A DNA stretch of 64,000 nucleotides, taken from contig NZ_JAGDFV010000014.1 in assembly GCF_017497985.1 (NCBI RefSeq), positions 1 through 64,000 on the forward strand. The letters are read 5' to 3'. This document shows positions 6,866-19,149 of the stretch, piece by piece. Numbering within the stretch: the first letter of the stretch is position 1; each line of letters starts with the position of its first letter. Below the pieces are notes generated by a model. It was not told where the DNA came from and ran no database searches. It saw only the letters and a program-made list of their open reading frames with translations. The DNA comes from Meiothermus sp. CFH 77666 (lineage in GTDB: Bacteria > Deinococcota > Deinococci > Deinococcales > Thermaceae). A program made the position numbers and the translations under genes.

Positions 6866-8431
6866 ATGGCAGACAACACGCGGGCTTGGATGGAAGAGCT
6901 GCTGGCCGAAATGGAAGAGCGACGCAAACAAATCGAAGCGGGCGGCGGGCCAGAACGAATCAAAAAACAACACGAGGCAGGCAAAATGACCGCCCGTGAG
7001 CGCATTCAGTATTTGCTCGACGAGGGCACCTTCGTCGAGCTGCAACCCTTTGCTGAGCACCCCGAGAGCGAGCTGATGCGCGGCGTACAAGCACCTGCCG
7101 ATGGGGTCATTACGGGCTACGGCAAGGTAGGCGGACGCACGGTATTCGTCTTTAGTCAGGATTTTACCGTGCTGGGCGGGAGCCTGGGCAAGACCCACGG
7201 ACAGAAAATTGCCCACGTTATGGATATGGCCGCCAAGGTGGGCGCTCCGGTAATTGGCCTCAACGACTCGGCGGGGGCCCGCATCCAGGAGGGCGTGGAC
7301 AGCCTTTCGGGCTATGGCGAAGTGTTTTACCGCAACGCTATTTACTCGGGCGTGGTGCCGCAAATCTCGGCCATTCTGGGCCCTTGTGCAGGCGGGGCCG
7401 TATACAGCCCGGCCATCACCGACTTTGTGCTGATGAGCAAGGGCAACAGCTACATGTTCATTACCGGGCCGGAAGTGATTAAGAGCGTGACCCGCGAGGA
7501 GGTCACCTTCGAGCAACTGGGGGGTTCGGAGGTGCACACCGCCAAGTCGGGGGTGGCCCACCTCGAGTGCGAAGGCGATCAGGGCGTGCTGGACACCATC
7601 AAAAAACTGCTGGTTTATCTTCCTCAAAACGCTAAAGAAAAGCCCCCTCTAAAGGCCAACGGCGACCCCAAAAACCGCAAAACCCCCGAGCTGCTCAACC
7701 TCGTACACCCCGACCCGCGCCGCCCCTACAACATGCACCAGATTATCCAGACCATCGTGGACGAAGGCGAGTTTCTGGAACTCCACCCCAACTTTGCCAA
7801 AAACATCATTGTGGGCTTTGCCCACCTGGGCGGCCAGAGCATCGGGATTGTGGCCAACAACCCGCGCTACATGGCCGGGGCGCTGGACATCAACGCCTCA
7901 GACAAGGCCGCCCGCTTCATTCGCACCTGCGACAGCTTCAACATTCCCATTCTGACCCTGGTGGACGTAACCGGCTTCCTGCCCGGCGTGGCGCAGGAAC
8001 ACCAGGGCATCATCCGCCACGGGGCCAAGATGCTCTACGCCTATGCCGAGGCCACCGTGCCCAAGATTACCCTGATTACCCGCAAGAGCTATGGCGGGGC
8101 CTACCTCGCCATGAACTCCCGCGATATGGGCGCGGATGTGGTGCTGGCCTGGCCCACCGGGGCAGTGGCGGTGATGGGCGCCGAAGGGGCTGCCAACATC
8201 ATCTACCGCAAGGAAATTCAGTCCTCACCCGACCCTGCTGCAACCCGACAAGCCAAAATTGCCGAATACAAAAAAGCCTTCGACAACCCTTATGTGGCGG
8301 CTGGGCGGGGCTATATTGACGATGTAATTGACCCGACCGAGACCCGTCGGCTTTTGATCCAGCACCTCGAGATGCTCTCCACCAAGCAAGAAGAACGGCC
8401 CTACAAGAAGCACGGGAATATCCCGCTCTAG
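6866..8431 (+). CDS. acyl-CoA carboxylase carboxyltransferase (beta) subunit
   Basis: 521 residues covering the full biotin-dependent carboxyltransferase pair of crotonase-like domains. Near the N-terminus is KQHEAGKMTARERIQYLLDE. The acyl-CoA oxyanion-hole glycines are seen in GPCAGGAVYSPA, and the carboxybiotin half has GFLPGVAQEHQGIIRHGAKM and KSYGGAYLAMNSRDMGAD. Length and motifs match propionyl- or methylmalonyl-type carboxylases (PccB/AccD5-like) rather than AccD. The biotin carboxylase/BCCP partner is not in this window. Expected role: carboxylation of propionyl-CoA or other short or branched acyl-CoAs in the cytoplasm. This fits the amino-acid and fatty-acid catabolic genes further on. 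Confidence 0.92.
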   Translation: MADNTRAWMEELLAEMEERRKQIEAGGGPERIKKQHEAGKMTARERIQYLLDEGTFVELQPFAEHPESELMRGVQAPADGVITGYGKVGGRTVFVFSQDFTVLGGSLGKTHGQKIAHVMDMAAKVGAPVIGLNDSAGARIQEGVDSLSGYGEVFYRNAIYSGVVPQISAILGPCAGGAVYSPAITDFVLMSKGNSYMFITGPEVIKSVTREEVTFEQLGGSEVHTAKSGVAHLECEGDQGVLDTIKKLLVYLPQNAKEKPPLKANGDPKNRKTPELLNLVHPDPRRPYNMHQIIQTIVDEGEFLELHPNFAKNIIVGFAHLGGQSIGIVANNPRYMAGALDINASDKAARFIRTCDSFNIPILTLVDVTGFLPGVAQEHQGIIRHGAKMLYAYAEATVPKITLITRKSYGGAYLAMNSRDMGADVVLAWPTGAVAVMGAEGAANIIYRKEIQSSPDPAATRQAKIAEYKKAFDNPYVAAGRGYIDDVIDPTETRRLLIQHLEMLSTKQEERPYKKHGNIPL

Positions 8432-8501
8432 CAGCAACCGCCAGAAACGATGCTGGAGATGTCGAAGATCACACACAAGTTGCAGGCCAAGCGGACAGCT
8501 T

Positions 8502-9500
8502 TTACCTCGAGCGCTGTACACGCCCCTGGGGTCGGCTGGAGAGCACCTGGTCGAAGCTGCTACGGGCGCGGGTTTTCATGGTTTCAATGGCACTCCAGTT
8601 GGGCTGGCGTTGCGTAAGCACCGCCGAGGCCAGCAGGTCGGGGTCGCCGGGCAGATCCACATACACCGCGCCGGCGTCGCGGCAGAAACCCGCCACCTTG
8701 GGGTCGTAGGCGATGCCGGCAAAGGGGGTTCCGGCAGCGGCTGCCAGAATGGCCCCGTGCAGGCGCACCGAGATCACGTAGCCCGCCTGGGCCAGCAGGT
8801 AGCTCACCCGGCGCGGATCCCAGGCCAGCTCGCGGGTGAAGCTGCCGAACTTTTCCAGTACCGGTTCGTCGAAGCCCGGTTGCAGGGCCAAAATGACCAC
8901 CTCGTAGCCCTCTACCCGCAGCCGGTCGGCCAGCTTGTGCAGGTTGGCGGTGGCCTCCTCGGTGCCGTATTTGGGCACCAGCACCACCATATTGGGCTCG
9001 CGCTCTACCGGCGGGGGGGGCAGGAGCAAGGCCGGGTCGGCCCCCAGGTGAACCTCGAGCCCCAGCTTGCGCCCGTACTCGAGCGAGCCTTCATCGCGGA
9101 AGAAGCACGGCACACCCCGCAGGGCCCGCCTTACCCGCTGCTCACCCCGCTTGCTGAGGGGCCCCAGTGACTGGTTGAACACATACACCGGCTTGCCCCG
9201 ACGGCGGGCCAGGCCCAGAATGGTCAGGTAGTACCACAGGCTCAGGCTCGAAGTCTTGTCTTGCAACAGACCGCCCCCGCCCGATAAGAGCAGATCCAGG
9301 GTGCCCAGCGCCTTCCAGACTTCCAGCGGCTGGGTGCGCTTGACGGCCTCAACCCCGTAGCGCTGGGCGGTTTCGCCGGGGTTGTGGGAAAACACCACGG
9401 CCTCGTGGCCACGGGCCTTGATTTCATGCACAATGGCCTCGAGGATGGCCTCGTCGCCCGCATTCTGAAAGCCGTAATACCCGCTGACCCCCACGCGCAT
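8502..9500 (-). CDS. csaB: polysaccharide pyruvyl transferase CsaB
   Basis: 332 residues from ATG 9500, which has RBS TGGAGGGG. An in-frame start at 9533 is possible but less likely. The N-terminus MRVGVSGYYGFQNAGDEAIL, the SGGGGLLQD segment and the C-terminal VSVRLHGAI-type motif (ISVRLHGAILAAAAG) are typical of CsaB. The enzyme transfers pyruvate from PEP to a secondary cell-wall polymer, making the ligand for SLH-domain S-layer proteins. Pyruvylation-based envelope anchoring is established for Thermus. It is the last gene of the udk-DUF5693-csaB operon. Confidence 0.9.
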   Translation of the reverse strand: MRVGVSGYYGFQNAGDEAILEAIVHEIKARGHEAVVFSHNPGETAQRYGVEAVKRTQPLEVWKALGTLDLLLSGGGGLLQDKTSSLSLWYYLTILGLARRRGKPVYVFNQSLGPLSKRGEQRVRRALRGVPCFFRDEGSLEYGRKLGLEVHLGADPALLLPPPPVEREPNMVVLVPKYGTEEATANLHKLADRLRVEGYEVVILALQPGFDEPVLEKFGSFTRELAWDPRRVSYLLAQAGYVISVRLHGAILAAAAGTPFAGIAYDPKVAGFCRDAGAVYVDLPGDPDLLASAVLTQRQPNWSAIETMKTRARSSFDQVLSSRPQGRVQRSR

Positions 9501-9552
9501 GAATACCCCTCCAGGTTTGTTATATCTTGGCACGCCCCGGGATTAAATGCTT

Positions 9553-11990
<2,438 letters not shown>

Positions 11991-12152
11991 TCACCAATGC
12001 AGCCTGAAGCGGAAAGCAGGCCCGATGTTTGCACCGAACTGTTGCGGCTGTGATGCCGCAAACTCGGCACTATGAAATAATTTTGAAAAATTTGCCAGAA
12101 GCGCCCCCCAGGACTATGGGCCTCATCGGGTCTGTTAGAGTATGGGGCGAAG

Positions 12153-13094
12153 ATGATCGTCTTGACCGGGGAAGTCTTGATTGACCTGATTGGACACAAC
12201 CTGAATTCCCGCTCTAATCTGGCCTATACCGGCGTTCTGGGAGGTTCAGCCCTGAATACCGCCTCGATCCTGGCTCGAGTGGGTGCACCCACGCGCTTTG
12301 TGAGCGAAGTTGGGCAGGATTTTCTGGGGGATTGGGCCATTGCCCACATTGCCGAGCGCAAAATAGAAACCCGTTTTATCCAGCAGCTTCCGGGCGTACC
12401 CACCCCCCTGAGCGTGGCCGAGGTAGACCCAGAAGGCAACGCCCGATTCAGCTTTTATCGGGCTTTTGGCAATACCCAGTTCAGCCCCGATAGTGCAGCC
12501 ATGGCCCGCGCCAAGTGGTTTCACTTTGGCTCCCTCTCGGCTTTCGACCCCCGCAACAGCCCCGGTATCGAAAGCCTGCTGGAGATTGCCCTTGAATACG
12601 ATGTGCTGGTGAGCTTCGATCCCAACCTACACGCCCGGCCCAATGAAGCCTACTGGGAACAGCTTCGGCGCTACATGCCCTATGTTTCGGTGTTCAAAGC
12701 CAGCCTGGACGATGCGCGTCTTTTGTTCCCCGCTGCTGCAAGCGACCCCAAAATTCTGCTCGAGCACCTGGTCGAGCTGGGGGCTCCGGTCACGGTCTTG
12801 ACCCTGGGCGCCGCAGGTTCGATGGCTGCCTTCCGCACTCGCATGATGCAGGTTCCGGGGGTCAGGGTTCACGTGGTGGATACCATCGGTGCTGGCGATG
12901 CTTTCACGGCAGGCCTGATTTACGGCATGTTGAAGCAGGAAATTGGCTCGAGGATGGAATTGCTCTCCTGGGACGGCACCCAGCTTCCGGTAATTCTGGC
13001 CTCTTCGAACCACCTCGCCGCCATTACCTGTACGGTGGAGGGCGCCAGTCCGCCCGAGCAGCTCTTGCAAGCCTGGTGGGAGCGTTATGGCTAA
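12153..13094 (+). CDS. PfkB-family carbohydrate kinase, probable fructokinase
   Basis: 313 residues with the ribokinase fold. The substrate-side Gly pair is in GGSALNTASILARVG, and the PfkB signature 2 is DTIGAGDAFTAGLIYGM with the catalytic Asp. It ends in the usual C-terminal helices, so it is full length. Sequence features favour fructokinase or 2-keto-3-deoxygluconate kinase, but these cannot be separated by eye. It is monocistronic, divergent from udk. The spacing GGGGCGAAG before ATG 12153 gives only a weak ribosome-binding site. Confidence 0.85.
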   Translation: MIVLTGEVLIDLIGHNLNSRSNLAYTGVLGGSALNTASILARVGAPTRFVSEVGQDFLGDWAIAHIAERKIETRFIQQLPGVPTPLSVAEVDPEGNARFSFYRAFGNTQFSPDSAAMARAKWFHFGSLSAFDPRNSPGIESLLEIALEYDVLVSFDPNLHARPNEAYWEQLRRYMPYVSVFKASLDDARLLFPAAASDPKILLEHLVELGAPVTVLTLGAAGSMAAFRTRMMQVPGVRVHVVDTIGAGDAFTAGLIYGMLKQEIGSRMELLSWDGTQLPVILASSNHLAAITCTVEGASPPEQLLQAWWERYG

Positions 13095-13194
13095 AGCCAC
13101 CGGGGAGATACATTACCGGAGTCGCACCTCGTGTTAGCCGAAAGCCTAACAGCAGCTCATGTGATAGGGAGTTTCCATGAGCCCTTTTGGTCAG

Positions 13195-13310
13195 GTCATT
13201 GCAAGGAGGCCCTTAGGCCAACAGAGCAATCCAGCGGATCGCCAAGCCCCCCGGCTGATGGGTTGCTCTGGATGGCTTCCCCTTCGGCTTAGTCTCAGGG
13301 TTGCGATAAC
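13195..13310. repeat. GTCATTGCGAGG-type palindromic repeat (R4), copy a
   Basis: It begins GTCATTGCAAGGAGGCCC. It contains AGAGCAATCCAG and the partly complementary TTGCTCTGGATGGCTTCC, and ends GGTTGCGATAAC. It is a degenerate version of a repeat type seen in many bacterial genomes (GTCATTGCGAGG...GAAGCAATCC...GGATTGCTTC...CGCAATGAC). The second copy is at 38744-38855. Confidence 0.7.
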
Positions 13311-13360
13311 GGGACACATAACGATTCACGCGAATCCCATGAGCAATCATCGCAAAATAT

Positions 13361-13392
13361 ACCCGGCACAGCAAAATACTGCTGTACCGGGT
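13361..13392 (-). terminator. Hairpin terminator of the orphan ABC ATPase
   Basis: ACCCGGCACAGCA (13361-13373) pairs with TGCTGTACCGGGT (13380-13392) with one mismatch and a six-base loop. On the minus strand the stem is followed by ATATTTTG. It lies just downstream of the minus-strand ATPase gene. Confidence 0.75.
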
Positions 13393-13408
13393 GTTCTTGG
13401 GAACCGCC

Positions 13409-14554
<1,146 letters not shown>

Positions 14555-14713
14555 TATGGCCTCCTGCTTGGGAGCTGTGCTGTAAAGGCACCAGCCCGTA
14601 CCCGGTTCCCACGCTGTGAGACCTCGCCTTGGCGAGCCCATCGGGGATTATGCGGTACGCTGCTAGTCTACCCGGCCCCCTGTACGAACTTCAAGCGCCA
14701 ACCCAGCCCCGGG

Positions 14714-15082
14714 CTACCGGACAGGTATTCCCCGGTAAAGGTCGTCGAGGCTCAAGGCAGCATTGGCACAGGGTAACCTTACGACCCCGTCCTCTCTGGC
14801 CTCATAGCGCCAGCCGCCATCCTCCAGCCGCTGAAACACTTCCAGCCTACGGTCAAGCTGGGAAACCAGCACATACGCCTGCAGACCGGGCAGTTTCTGG
14901 TACCCAAGCAGTTTCTCGCCCCGATCTATGGCCTCCGTGGCAACCAGACGGTTGTGATAGTCGGTTCCGCCCGCCATGGCAAACACAAACCCGTCCACGA
15001 ATTCGTGCCGGGCCTGGGACTTTGCCTCCATCTCCAGGAACTCTGCAAAGGTCGCCTGGCTAACCGGATTCTGCCGGGGCAT
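14714..15082 (-). pseudogene. Uma2-family nuclease with internal deletion of the catalytic core
   Basis: 122 residues, while Uma2 proteins are about 185-200. The N-terminus is normal (ATFAEFLEMEAKSQARHEFVDG, FAMAGGTDYHN), and so is the C-terminus (EAIDRGEKLLGYQKLP, AYVLVSQLDRRLEVFQR). At about residue 47 the chain jumps from HNRLV directly to ATEAIDRGEK. About 65-75 residues are missing, including the PD-(D/E)xK catalytic strands that normally precede the TEAIDRGEK helix. The reading frame is preserved, so a small protein may still be made but should be catalytically dead. Repeat R3a lies 26 bp upstream. A TANNNT element (TACACT) lies six bases before the ATG. Confidence 0.8.
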
Positions 15083-15107
15083 GGCTTCAGTGTAGCAAAG
15101 CCCACGA

Positions 15108-15282
15108 ATACCAACTTTACCTGGATAGTTATCTTTGAGAGGCGTTCCTAAGCCCCCTCATCCGGCGACTCCCCAGGCGCGGTTAATCGTGTTCCCGTCA
15201 ATGTTTGTAAAAAGCATGGTCGGGGTGTCGCCACCTTCTCCCGCCCAGGGGAGAAGGCAAGAGGTTCAGATGGATTTGGTAT
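15108..15282 (-). repeat. ATACC-ended MITE-like repeat family R3, copy a
   Basis: 175 bp. The plus strand begins ATACCAACTTTACCTGGA and ends GATGGATTTGGTAT, giving imperfect terminal inverted repeats. Read on the minus strand it matches R3b (32161-32336) along its full length, including GGGAGAAGGTGGCGACACC, GTCGCCGGATGAGGGG and GCCTCTCAAAGATA. Confidence 0.85.
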
Positions 15283-15287
15283 GAAGT

Positions 15288-17345
15288 CTAATCGGTGGCC
15301 TCACCGGCCTCTGCGGGCTTGCGTTTGAGGTTTTGTACCACCAGCTCGGAGATGTCCAGCACCCTGGGGGCCTGGCCTTCGGGTTCCTGGGCGCTCTCGA
15401 GGTTCATCATCTGCATACAGAAGGGGCAACCCACCGCAATGGTCTCGGCCTTTGTCCCCTTGAGTTCACGGTAGCGGTTGGTGGAAACCCGCTCATGACC
15501 GGGTTCTTCTTCTTTCCAGAACTGCGCCCCGCCGGCCCCACAGCAGAAACTGTTTTTGCCGTGACGCGCAGGTTCGTGCAGCTTGAGGCCGGTGGCCTGG
15601 ATTACCTGCCGGGGTTCGGTAATCACCCCATTGTGCCGCCCCAGGTAGCAGGGGTCGTGGTAGGTGACTTCGCCCGCCATGGGAAGAAGCTCGAGGCGCT
15701 TGGTATCCAGGAGCTCGGCGATGTACTCGGTGTGGTGTTTGACGGTGTAGGTTCCACCAAAGTCCCGGTACTCGTTGGCCAGGGTGTGGAAGCAGTGGGG
15801 ACAGGTGGTCACAATGGTTTTGGGCCTAGCCTCCATGGCCGCGTTGAGGGTGGCTACGTTCTCGGTGGCGAGCTGCATAAACAAGAACTCATTGCCGGCC
15901 CGGCGAGCGGCGTCGCCGGTACACTTTTCCTCCTTGCCCAGCACCGCCCAGCTCACCCCGGACTCGTGCAGGATTTCCGCAAAGGCCCGGGCGGTTTTCT
16001 GGGCCCGGGGGTCGTAGGAAGGCGCACAGCCCACCCAGTAGAGCACCTCGGCTTCGGGGTTCTGGGCTACGGTTTGCACCTCAAAGGGAAGCCCCTCGGT
16101 CCAGCCCAGGCGCTTGTCGGCCCCCAGGTTCCAGGGGTTGCCGTTGCGCTCCATGCCCTTGAAGGCATTGTTCAGTTGGGCCGGGAACTCGCCCTGCATC
16201 ATCACCCGCTCGCGCCGTACATCCAGAATATGCAGCATCTGCTCGTTGCCCACCGGGCACACCTCGATGCAGGCATTGCAGGTGGTGCAGGCCCAGATGG
16301 ACTCTTCGTTCATGGCAAAGTCCATCAGGGGTCGGGGGCTCTCCTTGCCCGCCGCAAAATCGGGCAGAATCTGGTTCAGCTCGTAGCGCTCGCTAATCAG
16401 GATGGCCGCCGGGGAGAGGGCTTTGCCGGTGGTGTAGGCCGGGCAGACCTCCTGGCAGCGGTTGCACATGATGCAGCTATAGGCGTCCAGCAGGCGCGGC
16501 CAGCTAAAGTCTTCCAGCCTGGCTACCCCGAACTTCTCCAGCTTTTCCAGTTCTTCGAAGTCCCTGGCAATGGGCAAGAGGGCCCCCGGCTTTTCCTTCT
16601 TGAAGGCCAGGTTCAAGGGGGCCAGGAACAGGTGGATGTGCTTGGAGCGGGCAAAGTAGGGGATGAAAAGCAATATGGAGCCAATGGCAAACCACCAGAA
16701 GAGGTGCTCAACAATCACAATGCGATCCACGTCCACCCAAAGGAAGAGAGCCGAGGCCAGGCTGGCCACCGGCTGGTAGGGGTCGGGGCCATAGTCCAGG
16801 TTGGCAGCCTGGGCGGCCTTGTGCAACAGACGGCTCCCTACGTGGAAGAGAATGAACCCCCCCACAATGGCGCTGTCGGTGGGGATGCCATGGCGCACTT
16901 TCTCGTGCAGGGGGGTTTTCTCGTTCCACTGAAAGGTCTTGCGCCCGACCCTCGAGTAGCGCCGGATCAGCAGGCCCACGATGCCCACCAGGATCAGGGC
17001 GGTCAGGAGGTCGGCTACCAGGTTATAACCGTTCCAAAAGCCCCCCCGGGCCTTGATGGGAAAGAAGCCCTCGAGCACATCCACCAGGTTCACGCTCAGG
17101 TAAAAGACAAAGCCGTAGAACACGAAGGCATGCAAGAGGCTCACCCAGGGCCGCTTCTTGAAGACGGTCTGCATGGTGAGGGTCTGCCACAAAGCCCTCC
17201 CCAGCCGAGCGGGCAGGTGGTCGAAGCGGTCTTCCGGCTGGCCCCGGCGGATGGCCCGGTACACCCGCAGCAGGGCTCCCCCGCCAAAGTAAAGCGAGGC
17301 CAGCACCAGGAGCAGGAAAGCGATTTTTTCGGGGGTGGTCAGCAT
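15288..17345 (-). CDS. membrane Fe-S oxidoreductase (HdrD/GlpC-like), probable ETF:menaquinone oxidoreductase
   Basis: 685 residues. The N-terminal third (about 1-250) has six or so membrane helices of the nitrate-reductase gamma/cytochrome b type. A dicluster ferredoxin domain follows with CIMCNRCQEVCP and CTTCNACIEVCP. Two CCG domains come next (TTCPHCFHTL and SFCCGAGGAQFW). This architecture is that of the EtfAB-linked quinone oxidoreductase of bacteria that oxidise acyl-CoAs (family knowledge); LutA- or GlpC-like roles are alternatives. It would pass electrons from acyl-CoA dehydrogenases via ETF to menaquinone. That fits the acyl-CoA ligase and carboxylase genes nearby. EtfAB itself is not in the window. 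Confidence 0.85.
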   Translation of the reverse strand: MLTTPEKIAFLLLVLASLYFGGGALLRVYRAIRRGQPEDRFDHLPARLGRALWQTLTMQTVFKKRPWVSLLHAFVFYGFVFYLSVNLVDVLEGFFPIKARGGFWNGYNLVADLLTALILVGIVGLLIRRYSRVGRKTFQWNEKTPLHEKVRHGIPTDSAIVGGFILFHVGSRLLHKAAQAANLDYGPDPYQPVASLASALFLWVDVDRIVIVEHLFWWFAIGSILLFIPYFARSKHIHLFLAPLNLAFKKEKPGALLPIARDFEELEKLEKFGVARLEDFSWPRLLDAYSCIMCNRCQEVCPAYTTGKALSPAAILISERYELNQILPDFAAGKESPRPLMDFAMNEESIWACTTCNACIEVCPVGNEQMLHILDVRRERVMMQGEFPAQLNNAFKGMERNGNPWNLGADKRLGWTEGLPFEVQTVAQNPEAEVLYWVGCAPSYDPRAQKTARAFAEILHESGVSWAVLGKEEKCTGDAARRAGNEFLFMQLATENVATLNAAMEARPKTIVTTCPHCFHTLANEYRDFGGTYTVKHHTEYIAELLDTKRLELLPMAGEVTYHDPCYLGRHNGVITEPRQVIQATGLKLHEPARHGKNSFCCGAGGAQFWKEEEPGHERVSTNRYRELKGTKAETIAVGCPFCMQMMNLESAQEPEGQAPRVLDISELVVQNLKRKPAEAGEATD

Positions 17346-17370
17346 GCAACTCCTCGAGATACAAACTTAT

Positions 17371-17383
17371 ACTTGGTACAAGT
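17371..17383. promoter_or_regulatory. Palindrome upstream of the Fe-S oxidoreductase
   Basis: ACTTG-GTA-CAAGT is a perfect 5+5 palindrome, 26 bp before the minus-strand start codon and overlapping a TATAAG -10-like element on that strand. It is a candidate operator; the regulator is unknown. Confidence 0.4.
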
Positions 17384-17435
17384 TTATCCATCAGGTCGGA
17401 CTCTGACAAGCTACCCAGACTACCTGGGGCAGTTA

Positions 17436-17540
17436 TAGAGCACTCTTCAAAAATATCGAGCCATCCTTGATTCAAAATCTTTCGCACTGGACAGGATAGT
17501 AGCCACCCGCATAGGCGGCGGCATCTGTACAGAGCACGAT
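17436..17540. repeat. Dispersed repeat family R1, copy b
   Basis: It begins TAGAGCACTCTTCAAAAAT, then has CGAGCCATCC, CACTGGACAGGATAGTAGCC and an end at CAGAGCACGATGAT. It is more diverged than the other copies. Confidence 0.65.
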
Positions 17541-17574
17541 GATTTGTTATACGTGCATCGTAGAATGCAGGGCG

Positions 17575-17814
17575 ATGAATACCTTTGTGCTGGCCTGGGC
17601 TTTGCTGCTGGTGTTTGCGGCCTTCAACAACTACATCATCTACCGCCTGCTGCGGGAACGTAACCGTACTGACCTGATGTGGATTGGAGTGGTAGCCACG
17701 GTGGTTCCCGTGGCGCTTTTCGCCCTGTGGCCGGGGACCATTACCTTGATGTCCTTCCCGCTCCTGCAAAGCGTGGGAATGCTGATCATTATGCGTTTGG
17801 CGCAGCAGCGCTAG
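17575..17814 (+). CDS. small hydrophobic membrane protein, unknown function
   Basis: 79 residues from ATG 17575; a longer in-frame start at 17539 lies in repeat R1b and is unlikely. It has an N-terminal hydrophobic helix (VLAWALLLVFAAF) and two further hydrophobic stretches (LMWIGVVATVVPVALFALW and TLMSFPLLQSVGMLIIM), so probably three membrane passes with a short basic loop RLLRERNR. I do not recognise a family. It is convergent with the CAP-domain gene, the ends overlapping by four bases. Confidence 0.6.
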   Translation: MNTFVLAWALLLVFAAFNNYIIYRLLRERNRTDLMWIGVVATVVPVALFALWPGTITLMSFPLLQSVGMLIIMRLAQQR

Positions 17815-18281
17815 CGGGGCTGGGCCAGCACCACTGCCCAGGCATGGCCGACCCTCGAGAGCCCGGCCCCAAACTCGGTGTAGTGGGGGCTCATGATGGC
17901 CCGGCAGTGCGGAGGCGAACGCAGCCACCAGCGCACTGCCCTGGCGGGGTCGCTGTTTCGACCCTTGAAGATAATCTCCGACATACGCAAGTAGCCATAA
18001 CCCGCCCTGGCCACCCGCACGCGGGGCCCCACGCCCTGGAAATAGTGTGACATAAAGCCGTAGCGCCCCATATTGAGGGCATGGCCCTTGGCAGCCTGAG
18101 CCAGGGTGGCATCGTAGTGTAAGGGCGACAGGCGAACCCCACCCCCTCCCCCACGACAGGCCACACCTCTGGCCCGGGCCTCGTTGATGAGGGAAAGAAC
18201 CTGCGATTCCAGCTGGGCGGTAGTCTGGGCCATTGCAACGGAAAAGCCCAAAACCAACAGCATCCACCAAACCTGTTTCAT
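17811..18281 (-). CDS. secreted CAP/SCP-domain protein
   Basis: 156 residues with a signal peptide (hydrophobic 5-17, cleavage after AMA). The CAP domain follows: GHALNMGRYGFMSHYF contains the first His region, then the helix with SEIIFKG, RAVRWWLRSPPHCRAIM, and the C-terminal TEFGAGLSRVGHAWAVV. These match the bacterial SCP-like extracellular family of the YkwD type. Function is not established; proposed roles are in envelope or extracellular protein-lipid binding. It is transcribed alone. Confidence 0.85.
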   Translation of the reverse strand: MKQVWWMLLVLGFSVAMAQTTAQLESQVLSLINEARARGVACRGGGGGVRLSPLHYDATLAQAAKGHALNMGRYGFMSHYFQGVGPRVRVARAGYGYLRMSEIIFKGRNSDPARAVRWWLRSPPHCRAIMSPHYTEFGAGLSRVGHAWAVVLAQPR

Positions 18282-18369
18282 AGGAATACCAGGAAGTTAC
18301 CACATACTTGCCCGTCCGGAATCTTAACGTAACGGCCAGGAAACCGAACTGCCAACTTGCGGCGTAAAC

Positions 18370-18495
18370 CCAACTTACAGCTTCGCGCGAAGGGCGGGGG
18401 TTGGGGGGGTCTTCCAATCCAGCCCTTTACCCCCTAACCTCTGGTTCCTACCTCCCACCTCCTACAGTATGCAAAGTGCTCGAGCAAAGGCGGTT
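18370..18495. repeat. Dispersed repeat family R2, copy c
   Basis: It has CCAACTTACAGC at the left, a G-rich tract, CCTACCTCCCACCTCC, and the family right end CAGTATGCAAAGTGCTCGAG followed by CAAAGGCGGTTAT. It lies between the CAP and DUF212 genes. Confidence 0.7.
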
Positions 18496-18496
18496 A

Positions 18497-18946
18497 TCAC
18501 ACCAGCGCAAAGCTGAGCACTGCAAAAAGGATGCCCAGGGTAGCCCCCACAGCCACCTCGAGGTAAGTGTGGCCAAGCAGCTCTTTTAAGGGCTCGGGCC
18601 GGGGGCCGTGCTCGAACACGGCACGAAACTCTTCAAACAGGTCGTTCAGGCGTTCGGCGTGCAGCCCCGCCGCCCGGCGAATGCCGGTGGCGTCGTACAT
18701 GACTATGATGGCCAGCACCACTGCGATGGCAAAAAAGGCGCTACCCAGCCCCTCGGTAATCCCCACCCCGGTCGCCAGCGCCGCTACTGTGGCTGAGTGG
18801 GAGGAGGGCATGCCGCCGGTCTCGGCCAGGCGTTCCCACTCCCAGCGGCGCTCGACCAAGTAGTAAATGAAAAGCTTCAGGAGCTGTGCAAACACGCTGG
18901 CCAGGATGGCCGTCCATAACACCTGGTTGGCAAGAAGCTCGGTCAC
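18497..18946 (-). CDS. DUF212 / YuiD-type divergent PAP2 membrane protein
   Basis: 149 residues with four hydrophobic helices. The conserved GGMPSSHSATVAALATG motif and MYDATGIRRAAGLHAERLN are diagnostic of the DUF212 family, distantly related to PAP2 acid phosphatases. It probably acts in the inner membrane on a lipid phosphate, but activity has not been assigned with certainty. It starts with GTG 18946; there is no good Shine-Dalgarno, and TAGAAT lies eight bases upstream. Confidence 0.88.
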   Translation of the reverse strand: MTELLANQVLWTAILASVFAQLLKLFIYYLVERRWEWERLAETGGMPSSHSATVAALATGVGITEGLGSAFFAIAVVLAIIVMYDATGIRRAAGLHAERLNDLFEEFRAVFEHGPRPEPLKELLGHTYLEVAVGATLGILFAVLSFALV

Positions 18947-19013
18947 TGCTTTTCATTCTACCTTCATTGTGGAAGGCTGGCCTCTGGCTTTGGGCTGCAA
19001 TCAGGCTTTTATT

Positions 19014-19133
19014 GTTTTCCCCTTTCCCTCTCCCCTGGCGGGAGAGGGTGGCGACACCAACGGCAAGTTTGATACCCATTCTGCCGAATAAAACTGTTCT
19101 GACGGCAACCCGGGGTCGCCGGGTGAGGGGTTG
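19014..19133. repeat. R3-like repeat core, copy c (no clear ATACC ends)
   Basis: CCCTCTCCCCTGGCGGGAGA followed by GGGTGGCGACACC and, 57 bp later, GGGGTCGCCGGGTGAGGGG reproduce the central blocks and spacing of R3a and R3b. It sits between two near-identical direct repeats (see findings). Confidence 0.6.
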
Positions 19134-19149
19134 CAACGACCATGTTTAG

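Larger units (their letters stand above)
13095..13408. other. Non-coding stretch with palindromic repeat and terminator
   Basis: 314 bp between convergent genes. It contains repeat R4a (13195-13310) and a strong terminator-like hairpin (13361-13392). Short ORFs here are not credible genes. Confidence 0.65.

Noticed and set aside
15333-17438. Long open frame (701 codons) opposite the Fe-S oxidoreductase
   Set aside because: Antisense shadow of a high-GC gene: His/Gly/Gln-rich composition and no domain, whereas the other strand has intact Fe-S motifs.
17539-17574. Upstream start for the small membrane protein
   Set aside because: It lies at the edge of repeat R1b; ATG 17575 directly precedes the hydrophobic helix.
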